Source: Deltaproteobacteria bacterium (GTDB lineage Bacteria > Desulfobacterota > Desulfuromonadia > Geobacterales > Pseudopelobacteraceae). From it: a DNA stretch of 64,000 nt. The notes under the pieces were generated by a model. It had not been told where the DNA came from. It saw nothing but the letters and a program-made list of their open reading frames with translations, and did no database searches. Every line of letters begins with the position of its first letter. Position 1 is the first letter of the stretch. Made by a program: the position numbers and the translations under genes. The stretch is taken from contig JAJZRX010000011.1 of assembly GCA_021850095.1 (NCBI GenBank), positions 1 through 64,000 of the forward strand, given 5' to 3'. This document shows positions 18,900 to 27,784 of the stretch, piece by piece.

Positions 18900-20294
18900 C
18901 TATTCCTCTTTGTCGGGCTGCATCAGTTTTGTCAGTTCGCTCGCGACCAGCTCCATGGTCATGCCGCGCGATCCCTTGACAAGGATGACATCACGGTCAT
19001 TCAGAGATTTGTGCAGGTATTCGGCGATCTGCCGCTGATCCGTGCAGACCTGGATCGATTGTGGTTGCAGCCCGGCCTCTTCTGCGGCAGCGGCGGCATA
19101 TTTGCCCATCAGTGGCCCCAGCAGGTAAAGCCTGTCAACACACTGCCCGGCCAGCGCTCCGATTTCGCGATGCGCGTCAGCTTCCTGATGTCCCAGCTCC
19201 AGCATATCCCCTAGTGCGGCGATGCGATGCCCTGGCTGCGCAACCTGCGACAGAGTTTCCAGGGCGGCCCTGACCGAGGCCGGATTGGCGTTGTAACTGT
19301 CGTCAATGATCGTGATAGTGTCCAGGCGCTCCATCTGGAAGCGCCCCTTGTAGGGGGTGAAGGATTGCAGGCCGGCCGCGATGAGCGGCAGATCGACCTT
19401 TTCCAGCAGCGCGGCGGCCGCGGCCAGGGCGTTGTAGATGTTGTGGCGGCCGCAAGCCCTCAAATTGATGGGAATTTCCCCTTTGGGGGTGACCAGTAGA
19501 AAACGCTGCCCATCAAGTCCCAGCGGCTCTATCTCCCTGGCGCGCACCTCACCCCGCTTGATGCCGAAGCTGATCCGGCGGGCCGAAGGGTTCTGGTGCA
19601 GTGACGCGACCCGCGGATCGTCGGCGTTGACCACCGCCAGTCCGTTGTCGCTGATGCGGTTCAGCAGTTCCCCCTTGGCGGCGGCTACCGCCTCGACCGT
19701 GCCCATGCTTTGCAGATGGGCCGGCAGCGCGTTCAGTACGATCCCGACCCGCGGACGGGCAATTTCCGCCAGGCGGTCGATCTCACCCGGTTCGCTCATG
19801 CCCATTTCCAGCACCGCCCAGCCATGTTCCGGACGGAGCTGGAACAACATCTGGGGCAGCCCGATCAGGTTGTTGAGGTTGCCGGAGGTTTTCAGTCCCG
19901 GCCCGCTCTGCTGGAGAATCGCGGCCAACATCTCCTTGACCGTTGTTTTGCCGTTGCTGCCGGTTACGCCGATGACGGGAACGTCAAAGCGCCGCCGCCA
20001 GGCCGCCGCCAGATCGCCCAGCGCATGCAGCGTATCTTTGACCGCAATGCAGGAAGCCGCCGACGGAACGGAATGGGATTTCAGCCACTGTTCCTCGGCC
20101 AGCAGCACGGTAATGCCGCGCTTGGCCAGATCGGCGATAAAGTCGTGGCCGTCAAAGCGCTCACCGCGCAGCGGCACGAACAGCTGTCCCGGCGCGACCG
20201 TGCGCGAGTCGGTGGAAATGCCGTCGACAACAGCGCCGGCGGCGCCGATCAGGCGCCCAGCGGTGGCAGCGCATATTTCATGAATCGTGAACAT
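18900..20294 (-). CDS. murF: MurF, UDP-MurNAc-tripeptide--D-Ala-D-Ala ligase
   Basis: Completes the soluble precursor by adding D-Ala-D-Ala made by Ddl. The 464-aa product has the N-terminal DSRTVAPGQLFVPLRGERFDG substrate domain, P-loop VTGSNGKTTVKEML (about residue 110), the NLNNLIGLP loop, and IDDSYNANPASVRAAL in the third domain. Its ATG shares one base with the murE stop (TGATG). It is followed directly by mraY. Confidence 0.96.
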   Translation of the reverse strand: MFTIHEICAATAGRLIGAAGAVVDGISTDSRTVAPGQLFVPLRGERFDGHDFIADLAKRGITVLLAEEQWLKSHSVPSAASCIAVKDTLHALGDLAAAWRRRFDVPVIGVTGSNGKTTVKEMLAAILQQSGPGLKTSGNLNNLIGLPQMLFQLRPEHGWAVLEMGMSEPGEIDRLAEIARPRVGIVLNALPAHLQSMGTVEAVAAAKGELLNRISDNGLAVVNADDPRVASLHQNPSARRISFGIKRGEVRAREIEPLGLDGQRFLLVTPKGEIPINLRACGRHNIYNALAAAAALLEKVDLPLIAAGLQSFTPYKGRFQMERLDTITIIDDSYNANPASVRAALETLSQVAQPGHRIAALGDMLELGHQEADAHREIGALAGQCVDRLYLLGPLMGKYAAAAAEEAGLQPQSIQVCTDQRQIAEYLHKSLNDRDVILVKGSRGMTMELVASELTKLMQPDKEE

Positions 20295-21817
20295 CAGCCG
20301 GTTTTCTCCGCCAGTGCCGCCGCCGCTTCTTCCCGGTCGTCAAAATGCTGCTTGACGGTGCCGATGATCTGGTAATCCTCGTGTCCCTTGCCGGCCAGCA
20401 AAACGATGTCGCCGGCTTTTGCCAGCCGCAGCGCCGTGCGTATCGCCTCGCGCCGGTTTTCCTGCATGACGAATCCTTTTTCGCCAAAACCGCCGGAAAG
20501 TTCGGCCAGACTGTATTCGCGGATGCCCAGCGGGGTTATGCCGGCTTTGATCTGCTCCAGAATTACCAGCGGCTCTTCGGTGCGGGGGTTGTCGGAAGTG
20601 ACAACGGCCAGGTCCGACAGACCGGCGGCGATACGTCCCATGATCGGGCGTTTGCCGTTGTCGCGGTCGCCGCCGCAGCCGAAGACGGTGATGATCCGGG
20701 CGGTGGCGATCTCTTTCAGGGTCGACAGCACATTTTCCAGTGCGTCGCCGGTATGGGCGTAATCCACCAGACAGGTTATGCCGCGCTTATTTTCAACCCG
20801 CTCCATGCGCCCCGGAACGGTTGCATGATTCTGGATGCCGCGTTTGATGGCCTCCAGCGGCAGGTCCAGCCCGATGCCGGCTGAGACCGCCGCCAGGATG
20901 TTGGAGAGGTTGAAGCGCCCCAAAAGTTTCGACGAGAACAGGAACTCACCTTTGGGCGTCATCATTTTCCCACTGATGCCGTTCACCGATGAAACCACAT
21001 CAACCGGACGCACATCGCAGATTCCGGCCATGCCGTAGCTTATGACCGGGCAGCTGCAGCATTCGGCAATCGCCGCTCCGTAGGGATCGTCCATATTGAC
21101 CGCCGCACGGCGGAGCGGCTTTTCGGCCGATGGCCGCAGCAGTTCGCTGAACAGACGTTGTTTAGCCTGCAGGTAGCTTTCCATGGTCAGATGATAGTCC
21201 AGGTGATCCCGGGTCAGGTTGCTGAAAATCCCCACATCGAAGTGGCAGCCGTCGACCCGTTTCTGCTCCAGGGCGTGGGAGGAAACCTCCATCACGAAGG
21301 CCTGCGCCCCGGCTTGCGCCAATTGGCGGAAGGCGCTCTGCAGTTCAGTGGATTCGGGCGTCGTGTGGGATGCTTCAATGACCGTTGTGCCGAAGCGGTA
21401 ACTGATGGTGCCGAGTACCGCCGCTGGAATTCCGGCCTCGGCCAGGATCGCTTCGATCAGATAGGTGGTGGTTGTTTTGCCGTTGGTGCCGGTGATGCCG
21501 ATCAGCGGCCTGTTGGCGGTGGGGTTCCCGTTGAAACGGGCCGCCATCCGGCCCATGGCGGCGCGGCTGTCAGCCACCGCTATCCAGGGAATCCCGGCCG
21601 GCGCACAGTTCTTGTCTTCGAGAACGACGGCCGCCGCGCCGGCAGCTACCGCTTTTTCAATAAAAGCATGCCCGTCGGCAGTCGTGCCGCGTAAGGCAAA
21701 GAAAAGCGTTCCCGGCTGAACCGTGCGCGAGTCGCAGGTCAGGGAAACGATCTCGGCCGAGGTGTCTCCGTGTATCTCGACCTCGGCCAGGTTATGCAGT
21801 AGTTCATGCAGTGTCAT
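20294..21817 (-). CDS. murE: MurE, UDP-MurNAc-L-Ala-D-Glu--diamino acid ligase
   Basis: Adds the third residue of the stem peptide. The C-terminal binding motif reads SDNPRTEEP; DNPR is the signature of enzymes that use meso-diaminopimelate, so a mDAP-type peptidoglycan is predicted. Other motifs are CDSRTVQPGTLFFALRG, P-loop [15 protein letters not shown] (about residue 108) and NLTRDHLDYH. I chose ATG 21817 (507 aa), which has GGAG five bases upstream. An ATG at 21832 overlaps the ftsI stop as ATGA and would add five residues. Confidence 0.95.
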   Translation of the reverse strand: MTLHELLHNLAEVEIHGDTSAEIVSLTCDSRTVQPGTLFFALRGTTADGHAFIEKAVAAGAAAVVLEDKNCAPAGIPWIAVADSRAAMGRMAARFNGNPTANRPLIGITGTNGKTTTTYLIEAILAEAGIPAAVLGTISYRFGTTVIEASHTTPESTELQSAFRQLAQAGAQAFVMEVSSHALEQKRVDGCHFDVGIFSNLTRDHLDYHLTMESYLQAKQRLFSELLRPSAEKPLRRAAVNMDDPYGAAIAECCSCPVISYGMAGICDVRPVDVVSSVNGISGKMMTPKGEFLFSSKLLGRFNLSNILAAVSAGIGLDLPLEAIKRGIQNHATVPGRMERVENKRGITCLVDYAHTGDALENVLSTLKEIATARIITVFGCGGDRDNGKRPIMGRIAAGLSDLAVVTSDNPRTEEPLVILEQIKAGITPLGIREYSLAELSGGFGEKGFVMQENRREAIRTALRLAKAGDIVLLAGKGHEDYQIIGTVKQHFDDREEAAAALAEKTG

Positions 21818-21828
21818 GCCTTCTCCAC

Positions 21829-23796
21829 TCATGCGGACGGGGTGAACTTGACCCAAACCGCGCCGGTTCCCTTGATCGCCTGTCCCGGCGGCGGGCTCTG
21901 CTCGGTTGCCCGGCCGCTGCCGATCAGCCTGATGTTGATGGAACGCTTTTCCATTACCTGCAGCACACCGCGCATGCTCATGCCCCGGAAGTCGGGCATG
22001 ACGGCCCCTGCGTTGGTCGTATCCTCAATTTCTCCCTCGGAAAGCGCTTCCGGTTCCTGAACGTCCTCTTCTTCCGCTTCGGGCGCTTTTTCCTTTTTGG
22101 CAATCGGCATGTTCGGTACGATTTTCAAGTATGCCAACGTGTTCTGGGCGATTTCCCTGAAAGCCGGCGCCGCCACCACGCCGCCATATTTGATGCCCTG
22201 CGGCTCGTCGATAATCACGACGATGGTCAGTTTCGGCTTGTCGGCCGGAACAAAGCCGACAAAGGAGCCGATCCGTTTGGTTGGTGAATAGGTGCGGGTG
22301 ACCGGATCAACCTTCTGGGCTGTTCCGGTTTTCCCGGCCACCCGGTAGCCGTCCACCGCCGCTTTTGTGCCGGTTCCGCCCTCACCAGTGACGGTTTCCA
22401 TCATCTTTGTCATCTTGCTGGCCGTTTCGGGAGACACGACCCGCCGCACCACCTGGGGCTCGAAGCGCTGAACTTCCCTGCCGCTGTCATCAAGGATCCG
22501 TTCCACCAGGTAGGGCTTCATCAGGGTGCCGCCGTTAGCGATTGCCGATAAAGCCGAGGCCAGCTGAACTGTCGATAGTGAAACTCCCTGTCCGAAGGAA
22601 ATGGTTGCCAGGTCGATTTTGTACCAGTTGCGCTTCAGGTATCCGGAAGCTTCTCCGGGCAGGTCGATGCCGGTGCGCCCGCCGAAACCGAAGTTGCGCA
22701 GATAGGCGGACATCCGTTCCTCTCCCATTTTGAAGCCGATCTTGGCGGAGCCGATGTTGCTGGAATACTTAATAATTTCAGATATGGACAGGCTTGAGTG
22801 GGGATGGTCATCATGAATAACCCGGTTGATAATCCGGTAATTGCCGTTTTCGCAGTTATACACGTCATTGGCCTTGATGACGCCGGCATCCAGGGCTGCC
22901 GCAATCGTGAAAACCTTGAAGGTCGAACCGGGTTCAAAACTGTCGGCCACCACCCGGTTGCGCAGTTCATTAAGCGAGTAGCGGCTGTAGGAATTGGGGT
23001 TGAAGGTCGGATAGTTGGCCATTGCCAGGACCTTGCCGGTGTCCGCTTCCATTACCAGCGCCATGCCTCCTTTGGCGTTGCTCCCGTTGACCGCCTTGGC
23101 CAGCTCTTTTTCAGTGATGAACTGAATGGTTTTGTCCAGAGTCAGAACAACGCTGTTGCCGGGGGAAGAGTCCTTGACCACCGTGCTTTTGATGGCGATG
23201 TTGCGGCCCAGTGCGTCCCGTTCCGTGATCATGTAGCCGGTGTTGCCGAGGATCGTGCTGTCGTATTTCTTTTCAATGCCTTCCAGCCCGTTCGGATCGC
23301 GTCCGGTGAAACCGATCACATGGGCGGCTGTCTCGATGTTGGGGTAAAAACGCTTGGACTCGGGCGCAAAGCCGATGCCGGTCAGTTTCATGTTTTTGAT
23401 GCGGGTGGCGGTATCGGGAGGCACCCAGCGTACAAGCCAGGTAAACGACTTGTTGAGCGAAAGTTTTGCGACCAGCTCCTGTTTGGGCATCCCCAGAAGC
23501 GGGGCCAGCACCGTGGCCGTGCCATCCACATCCTTGATGCGTTTCGGCTCGGCATAACAGGAATCCATGTGGATTGATTCGGCCAGCGGAGTGCCGTTGC
23601 GGTCGAGGATGCTGCCGCGGGCCGGGGTCAGGTCAACCCGGTGCTGGTGCTGGCGGTCGGCTTTCTTGATCAGCTCTTCGTGCTGCAGGATCTGGAGATA
23701 AAAGGCCCGCCCGATGATCGTCAGGAACATGGCGCCGAATATCGTTCCGATCATGATGATCCGGATGCGCGCCCATTTTTCCCGTTCGTCTTTCAT
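21829..23796 (-). CDS. ftsI: FtsI, septal transpeptidase (PBP) with a PASTA domain
   Basis: Class B penicillin-binding protein that cross-links septal peptidoglycan with FtsW. The 655-aa product has an N-terminal membrane anchor (about 12-34), a pedestal domain with RGSILDRNGTPLAES, and the transpeptidase motifs SxxK in EPGSTFKVFTI (about residue 295), SxN in YSSN and KTG in AGKTGTAQK. Residues from about 590 (MPDFRGMSMRGVLQVM) form one PASTA domain, joined by an acidic linker (KAPEAEEEDVQEPEALSEGE). E. coli FtsI lacks PASTA. The ATG overlaps the ftsL stop as ATGA. Confidence 0.96.
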   Translation of the reverse strand: MKDEREKWARIRIIMIGTIFGAMFLTIIGRAFYLQILQHEELIKKADRQHQHRVDLTPARGSILDRNGTPLAESIHMDSCYAEPKRIKDVDGTATVLAPLLGMPKQELVAKLSLNKSFTWLVRWVPPDTATRIKNMKLTGIGFAPESKRFYPNIETAAHVIGFTGRDPNGLEGIEKKYDSTILGNTGYMITERDALGRNIAIKSTVVKDSSPGNSVVLTLDKTIQFITEKELAKAVNGSNAKGGMALVMEADTGKVLAMANYPTFNPNSYSRYSLNELRNRVVADSFEPGSTFKVFTIAAALDAGVIKANDVYNCENGNYRIINRVIHDDHPHSSLSISEIIKYSSNIGSAKIGFKMGEERMSAYLRNFGFGGRTGIDLPGEASGYLKRNWYKIDLATISFGQGVSLSTVQLASALSAIANGGTLMKPYLVERILDDSGREVQRFEPQVVRRVVSPETASKMTKMMETVTGEGGTGTKAAVDGYRVAGKTGTAQKVDPVTRTYSPTKRIGSFVGFVPADKPKLTIVVIIDEPQGIKYGGVVAAPAFREIAQNTLAYLKIVPNMPIAKKEKAPEAEEEDVQEPEALSEGEIEDTTNAGAVMPDFRGMSMRGVLQVMEKRSINIRLIGSGRATEQSPPPGQAIKGTGAVWVKFTPSA

Positions 23797-24134
23797 TTGA
23801 CGTGAATGACCTGCATTTCATCCGGCAGCGCCATGCCCAGTTCGTTCTTGGCGATGGTTTCAATCCGGGCCGGCGTCTTCAGCGAAGCCGCTTCCAGCTT
23901 GAGGCGCTTCTGCTCCTGTTCGGCCTCTTTCAGCTGACGGCTGACATCGGAAATCTGCAGGTTCAGCTCCACCAGCCTGAAGCGCGACCAGACGTGAAAG
24001 ACGGAAACAATCGTGAAGAGAACCATGCAGATCATCAGGTATTTGAATATGTCGATGCGGTGGGAGGACAGTTCCGTCCCGCCAAAAGCGCGCGGTGCCG
24101 CTACTTTGCCGTAATCTGCTCGTGCATGTGCCAT
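23793..24134 (-). CDS. ftsL: FtsL-like division protein
   Basis: Small bitopic divisome protein that forms a coiled-coil complex with FtsB and FtsQ. The 113-aa product has a short cytoplasmic N-terminus, one transmembrane helix (about 31-50, IFKYLMICMVLFTIVSVFHV) and a periplasmic coiled coil (about 55-95, rich in Leu, Glu, Gln and Lys). FtsL is poorly conserved in sequence, so the call rests on topology, size and its position between rsmH and ftsI. Confidence 0.85.
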   Translation of the reverse strand: MAHARADYGKVAAPRAFGGTELSSHRIDIFKYLMICMVLFTIVSVFHVWSRFRLVELNLQISDVSRQLKEAEQEQKRLKLEAASLKTPARIETIAKNELGMALPDEMQVIHVK

Positions 24135-24164
24135 GGTGATTACCTCGTCTGAATCGTGAAGCGG

Positions 24165-25100
24165 TTACAGTTTCTCAACGGCCCGCAGCTTGGCGCTGCG
24201 TGCCCGTGGGTTTTGGTCGGTTTCCCGCTGCGTCGCCGTGACCGGCCTGCCGGTCAGAATCTTCACCCGGGGCTGCTTGCCGCAGGCACAAACCGGCAGT
24301 TGGCGGGGACAGGTGCAGCCTTCGGCGTATTCCCGGAAGATATGTTTGACGATGCGGTCTTCCAGCGAGTGAAAGGAGATGATCACCCCCCGTCCGCCCG
24401 GTTTGAGCAGGTCCAGGGCGGCGCGCATCCCCTGTTCCAGGCTTTCCAGCTCGTGATTGACCGCGATCCGCAATCCCTGAAAGGTGCGGGTGGCCGGATG
24501 GATGCGCTCATCCCACTTGGCTTTCGGGACCGCTCCCTTGATGATGTCCACCAGCTGGAAGGTGGTTGTTATCGGCGACTCTTCCCTGGCTTTGACGATG
24601 AAGGCGGCGATCCGCTTGGCCCAGCGCTCTTCGCCGTAGTCGGCGATGATCCGCTCCAGCTCCAGCTCCGATAGCTCGTTGAGCAGATCGGCGGCGGTTT
24701 CGCCCTGGCTGGTGTCCATGCGCATATCCAGCGGCGCGTCCTGCTGGAAGCTGAAGCCGCGCTCGCGGGTGTCCAGCTGGTGCGATGAAACCCCCAGATC
24801 GAGGATGAAACCGTCCAAAGCTGGTATGCCCTGTTGCGCCAGGTGTGCGGTCAGCCCGGCAAAATCGCCGTGCACCGGACGGAATCGCTCGCCGAAAACG
24901 GCCAGAACTTCTCCCGCCGCCGCCAGAGCGGCCTGATCGCGGTCGATGCCGACCAGCGTGGCCTGGGGTGCGTTTTCAAGGATCAGCCGGCTGTGGCCGC
25001 CTCCGCCCAGGGTTCCGTCCAGGTAGATTCCGGCGTTCTTCAGAGCCAGAAAGCGGATGACCTCATCCGGCATGACCGAGAGGTGGCGGAAATCAGACAT
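24165..25100 (-). CDS. rsmH: RsmH, 16S rRNA m4C1402 methyltransferase
   Basis: S-adenosylmethionine-dependent enzyme that N4-methylates C1402 of 16S rRNA; formerly MraW. The 311-aa product has [13 protein letters not shown] at the start, the SAM-binding [14 protein letters not shown] (about residue 30), [26 protein letters not shown] and the C-terminal [17 protein letters not shown] motif. Its ATG overlaps the mraZ stop by one base (TAATG), so the two are coupled. Confidence 0.97.
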   Translation of the reverse strand: MSDFRHLSVMPDEVIRFLALKNAGIYLDGTLGGGGHSRLILENAPQATLVGIDRDQAALAAAGEVLAVFGERFRPVHGDFAGLTAHLAQQGIPALDGFILDLGVSSHQLDTRERGFSFQQDAPLDMRMDTSQGETAADLLNELSELELERIIADYGEERWAKRIAAFIVKAREESPITTTFQLVDIIKGAVPKAKWDERIHPATRTFQGLRIAVNHELESLEQGMRAALDLLKPGGRGVIISFHSLEDRIVKHIFREYAEGCTCPRQLPVCACGKQPRVKILTGRPVTATQRETDQNPRARSAKLRAVEKL

Positions 25101-25576
25101 TACAGCCCCAGTTCAGCGGCTGCTTCGGTACCGCTGGGGAAGTTCTTCATGTTCTGGGCCCGTACTTTTTCCCACTCGGCCATGCTCCAGATCTCGATCT
25201 TGTCCATGGTGCCCACAAACTGGATCTCCCGCTCAAGGGCGGCGTCCCTGCGGAAGGTGGGCGGAATCAGAAAACGTCCCAACTTGTCGGCGCAGCATTC
25301 TTGAGCCGGTGCGATAACGGTGTGCAGGATGCTTTTACGCTGCTCGGAGGTTAAGCCCTTGCTGACGCGGAACTTTTCCTCGAAGGCAAACCATTCCTGG
25401 TAGGGGAATATCAGCAGGCCGGAGCTGTAGCGGCCGTCCTCCAGACCGATGGGGGCCGAGTTGGTCAGGAAAAAACGCTCGTCGGCGTGCTTTTCGAGCA
25501 TGACTTCCCGAAAACGGGCCGGCAGGCTGGTGCGTCCCTTGGCGTCTATGGTTGTCTCGAAAATTCCCCGGAACAT
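25100..25576 (-). CDS. mraZ: MraZ, dcw cluster transcriptional regulator
   Basis: AbrB-fold DNA-binding protein that represses the dcw promoter in the species where it was studied. The 158-aa product starts [22 protein letters not shown], the first MraZ half; the second half contains [14 protein letters not shown] chose ATG 25576, preceded by GAGAAGG. A GTG at 25603 is also in frame but lies inside a repeat I interpret as the MraZ operator. It heads the cluster, directly downstream of its own putative operator. Confidence 0.95.
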   Translation of the reverse strand: MFRGIFETTIDAKGRTSLPARFREVMLEKHADERFFLTNSAPIGLEDGRYSSGLLIFPYQEWFAFEEKFRVSKGLTSEQRKSILHTVIAPAQECCADKLGRFLIPPTFRRDAALEREIQFVGTMDKIEIWSMAEWEKVRAQNMKNFPSGTEAAAELGL

Positions 25577-25597
25577 GACCTTCTCGTTGGCATTATT

Positions 25598-25623
25598 TTC
25601 CACAATGTTCCACTTTTTTCCAC
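25598..25623 (-). promoter_or_regulatory. Putative MraZ operator: three GTGGAA repeats
   Basis: On the minus strand GTGGAA occurs at 25623-25618, 25613-25608 and 25603-25598, an exact 10-bp period, directly after the expected transcription start of mraZ. MraZ of E. coli binds TGGGA repeats with the same 10-bp period, so the arrangement fits although the hexamer differs. Confidence 0.7.
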
Positions 25624-25633
25624 ACTGATGAAA

Positions 25634-25662
25634 CTTATAGCCGCCGTCAAGGTCTGTGTCAA
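25634..25662 (-). promoter_or_regulatory. Sigma70 promoter of the dcw cluster
   Basis: On the minus strand TTGACA (25662-25657) and TATAAG (25639-25634) are separated by 17 bp. This near-perfect promoter points into the GTGGAA repeats and mraZ. Confidence 0.85.
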
Positions 25663-25715
25663 GTTAAAACACGAATTTTGTAGGAGAAAATTGTTCCTGC
25701 CGGCCGGTGGAATTC

Positions 25716-25724
25716 TGCTATAGT
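25716..25724 (+). promoter_or_regulatory. Possible extended -10 for the aminotransferase gene
   Basis: TGCTATAGT is an extended -10 element 29 bp before the ATG at 25754. No convincing -35 is seen at the right distance. It would be divergent from the dcw promoter. Confidence 0.4.
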
Positions 25725-25753
25725 CGGGCCGAAAAAAACCAGGGGAGATACTC

Positions 25754-26926
25754 ATGAGCATGACCCTTTCGCCGTTGATAACCGCCGTCCATTTTCCCCC
25801 GATTTCCGAGGTCAAGGGGTGGGTGGCGCAGCGTCCCGCTGACGGGCCGGAACTGATCGATCTGTGTCAGGCGGTGCCGGATTATGCCCCGGCGCCCCAG
25901 TTGACCGATCATCTCGCCACGCTGCTGGGTGATCCGCAGCTGTCACGATATTCGCCCGACGAGGGACTGCCGGAGGTGCGGGAGGCGCTGTGCGGCTACT
26001 ACCAGCGCAAATACGGCGCCAGCCTGTCGCCGGATAACCTCTGCCTGACGATCGGCGCCAGTCAGGCTTTCTGGCTGGCGATCGTAACCCTCTGCCGGGC
26101 CGGTGACGAGGTTATAATGCAGGCGCCCTGCTATTTCGATCATCCCATGGTGCTGGAGATGCTCGGCATCCACGGGGTCTGCGCGTCGTTTGTCGAGGCC
26201 GATGGCGGCCTGCCGTCCCCGGCCGCGATCGAGGGGCTGATCACCAGCAGGACCAGGGCGATCCTGCTGGTATCGCCCAGCAATCCGACCGGGGCCATCA
26301 CACCGCCGGAGATTATCGCCGAACTGCTGCAGGTGGCCCGGCGCCATAATATCGCCCTGCTACTGGACGAAACCTACAACGAATTCATCCCCGGCGGCCG
26401 CCGTCCGCACGAGCTGTTCCGCGACCCGGCCTGGGGCGAAAACCTGGTTCAGATCGCCTCGTTCGGCAAAACCTATGCCCTGACCGGCTACCGGGCCGGA
26501 CTGCTGGCCGCCTCGCGGCAGTTTATCCACCACGCGCTCAAGGCCCAGGATACGATGGCGGTCTGTCAGCCGCGCATCACCCAGCAGGCGGTCAAATTCG
26601 GCGTCGAAAATCTGGACAGTTGGGTGGCGGGCAACCGCGCCATGATGGCCCGCCGCCACGACCGCTTCCGGGAAGAATTCACCCGGTCGGGCAATCCTTT
26701 CAGCCTGTCCTCCAGCGGGGCCTTTTTTGCCTGGGTGAAGCATCCTTTCAGCGGCTGCAGCGGCCGCCAGGCCGCCAAAAAGCTGGTGGATCAGGCCGGC
26801 ATCATCTGCCTGCCGGGCGAGGTTTTCGGAGCTGGCCTGGAGGGTTATCTGCGGCTGGCTTTCGGCAATATCCGCGAAGAAACAATTCCCGAAGCGGTGC
26901 GCAGATTTCGGGAGATGGATGTTTGA
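25754..26926 (+). CDS. PLP-dependent class I/II aminotransferase
   Basis: Fold-type I aminotransferase, probably acting on an amino acid or small keto acid. The 390-aa product shows the cofactor-contact region TIGASQAF (about residue 97), LVSPSNPTGAITPPE (about 178), the LLLDETYNEF aspartate that pairs with the PLP ring nitrogen, and SFGKTYALTGYRAG with the Schiff-base Lys. The substrate cannot be told from sequence. The ATG at 25754 follows AGGGGAGA. It is divergent from mraZ and is the last ordinary gene before the toxin-antitoxin stretch. Confidence 0.85.
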   Translation: MSMTLSPLITAVHFPPISEVKGWVAQRPADGPELIDLCQAVPDYAPAPQLTDHLATLLGDPQLSRYSPDEGLPEVREALCGYYQRKYGASLSPDNLCLTIGASQAFWLAIVTLCRAGDEVIMQAPCYFDHPMVLEMLGIHGVCASFVEADGGLPSPAAIEGLITSRTRAILLVSPSNPTGAITPPEIIAELLQVARRHNIALLLDETYNEFIPGGRRPHELFRDPAWGENLVQIASFGKTYALTGYRAGLLAASRQFIHHALKAQDTMAVCQPRITQQAVKFGVENLDSWVAGNRAMMARRHDRFREEFTRSGNPFSLSSSGAFFAWVKHPFSGCSGRQAAKKLVDQAGIICLPGEVFGAGLEGYLRLAFGNIREETIPEAVRRFREMDV

Positions 26927-26982
26927 TTGTGGTTGACTGCAGGGATGAGGCGGGTAATGGTTTGTTGCCTGCTGGCGAGCAC

Positions 26983-27018
26983 GCAATAGTTGCTATTGCA
27001 GTTTGTATCGATTATTGT
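26983..27018 (+). promoter_or_regulatory. Promoter and palindromic operator of the VapBC-type pair
   Basis: TTGCTA (26990-26995) and TATTGT (27013-27018) are 17 bp apart. The -35 lies inside the perfect inverted repeat GCAATAG-TTG-CTATTGC (26983-26999). Toxin-antitoxin complexes commonly repress their own promoters by binding such palindromes; that role is inferred here. Confidence 0.6.
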
Positions 27019-27054
27019 TTTGTTAAACGAAAAACGCGTCGATAGGAGTAAAGT

Positions 27055-27261
27055 ATGAATGCCGTAAAACTTTCACCCAAATACCAGGTAGTGATTCCAC
27101 GGGATGTCCGTGAAAAATTGCAATTAATTCCCGGGCAGATGATGCAGGTCATTGCTTACGGCACAAGGATTGAGTTGATGCCGTCCAGAGATATCCGGGA
27201 AATGCGGGGTTTTCTCAAGGGGATTGATACAACCGTGAATAGGGAGGAAGACCGCCTGTGA
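27055..27261 (+). CDS. AbrB/MazE-fold antitoxin (VapB type)
   Basis: Probable antitoxin and DNA-binding autorepressor of the PIN toxin encoded next. The 68-aa protein is a swapped-hairpin AbrB domain: KLSPKYQVVIPRDVREKLQL-type N-terminus (residues 5-24) followed by GQMMQVIAYGTRIELMP. The C-terminal 20 residues (DIREMRGFLKGID...) would form the toxin-binding tail. The start has AGGAG seven bases upstream. Its stop overlaps the toxin start as GTGA, typical of coupled synthesis. Confidence 0.88.
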   Translation: MNAVKLSPKYQVVIPRDVREKLQLIPGQMMQVIAYGTRIELMPSRDIREMRGFLKGIDTTVNREEDRL

Positions 27262-27632
27262 ACATTGTAGACTCATCGGGATGGCTGGAGTATTTCTCGG
27301 ACGGCCCGAATGCCGACTGTTTTACGGAACCTCTTGGCAGCATCCCGGAATTATTGGTCCCCACAATTATTCTGTATGAGGTGTTCAAGGTTGTGTGTCG
27401 TCAACGCGGAGAAGACGCGGCACTCCAGGCAACGGCATTGATGCAGCAGGGCACAATCATTGAATTGTCTTCGTCAATCGCCCTGTTGGCCGCGAAATTG
27501 AGTCTGGATGCAAAGATACCTATGGCCGATAGCATAATTTTGGCCACCGCACAGACAAATGACGCGACCCTCTGGACCCAGGACAATGATTTTGAGGGAT
27601 TACCTGGCGTCAGGTATTTTCCAAAATCCTGA
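27258..27632 (+). CDS. PIN-domain ribonuclease toxin (VapC type)
   Basis: Probable toxin that cleaves RNA with a metal-dependent PIN active site. The 124-aa product keeps the acidic residues of the fold: Asp5 in NIVDSSGWLEYF, Glu in TIILYEVFKV (about 41), Asp in MADSIILATA (about 94) and Asp in WTQDNDFEG (about 113). It starts with GTG overlapping the antitoxin stop. The target RNA (tRNA or rRNA) cannot be predicted from sequence. Confidence 0.88.
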   Translation: MNIVDSSGWLEYFSDGPNADCFTEPLGSIPELLVPTIILYEVFKVVCRQRGEDAALQATALMQQGTIIELSSSIALLAAKLSLDAKIPMADSIILATAQTNDATLWTQDNDFEGLPGVRYFPKS

Positions 27633-27718
27633 CTGCGGACAGTCATTGACGCCACGTTTCAGCTGGCTACTGAATGTATTGCAATAGGGCACGTAATAAG
27701 TGTTCCATTTGGGAGGAT

Positions 27719-27752
27719 GAGCGGTTCACGCGCACGCGCGCGTGAACCGCTC
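27719..27752. repeat. Perfect 14-bp hairpin after the VapBC-type pair
   Basis: GAGCGGTTCACGCG (27719-27732) and CGCGTGAACCGCTC (27739-27752) form a perfect stem around CACGCG. No T-run follows, so it is not a standard intrinsic terminator. It lies 33 bp before the TTG start of the next gene and could be an operator or a repeat. Confidence 0.65.
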
Positions 27753-27784
27753 AATAACGAGTTGGAAAAAGAGAGGAGTTCACA

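Noticed and set aside
25577-25603. GTG start for mraZ
   Set aside because: It lies within the GTGGAA repeat array, and the ATG at 25576 has a better ribosome-binding site and matches MraZ N-termini.
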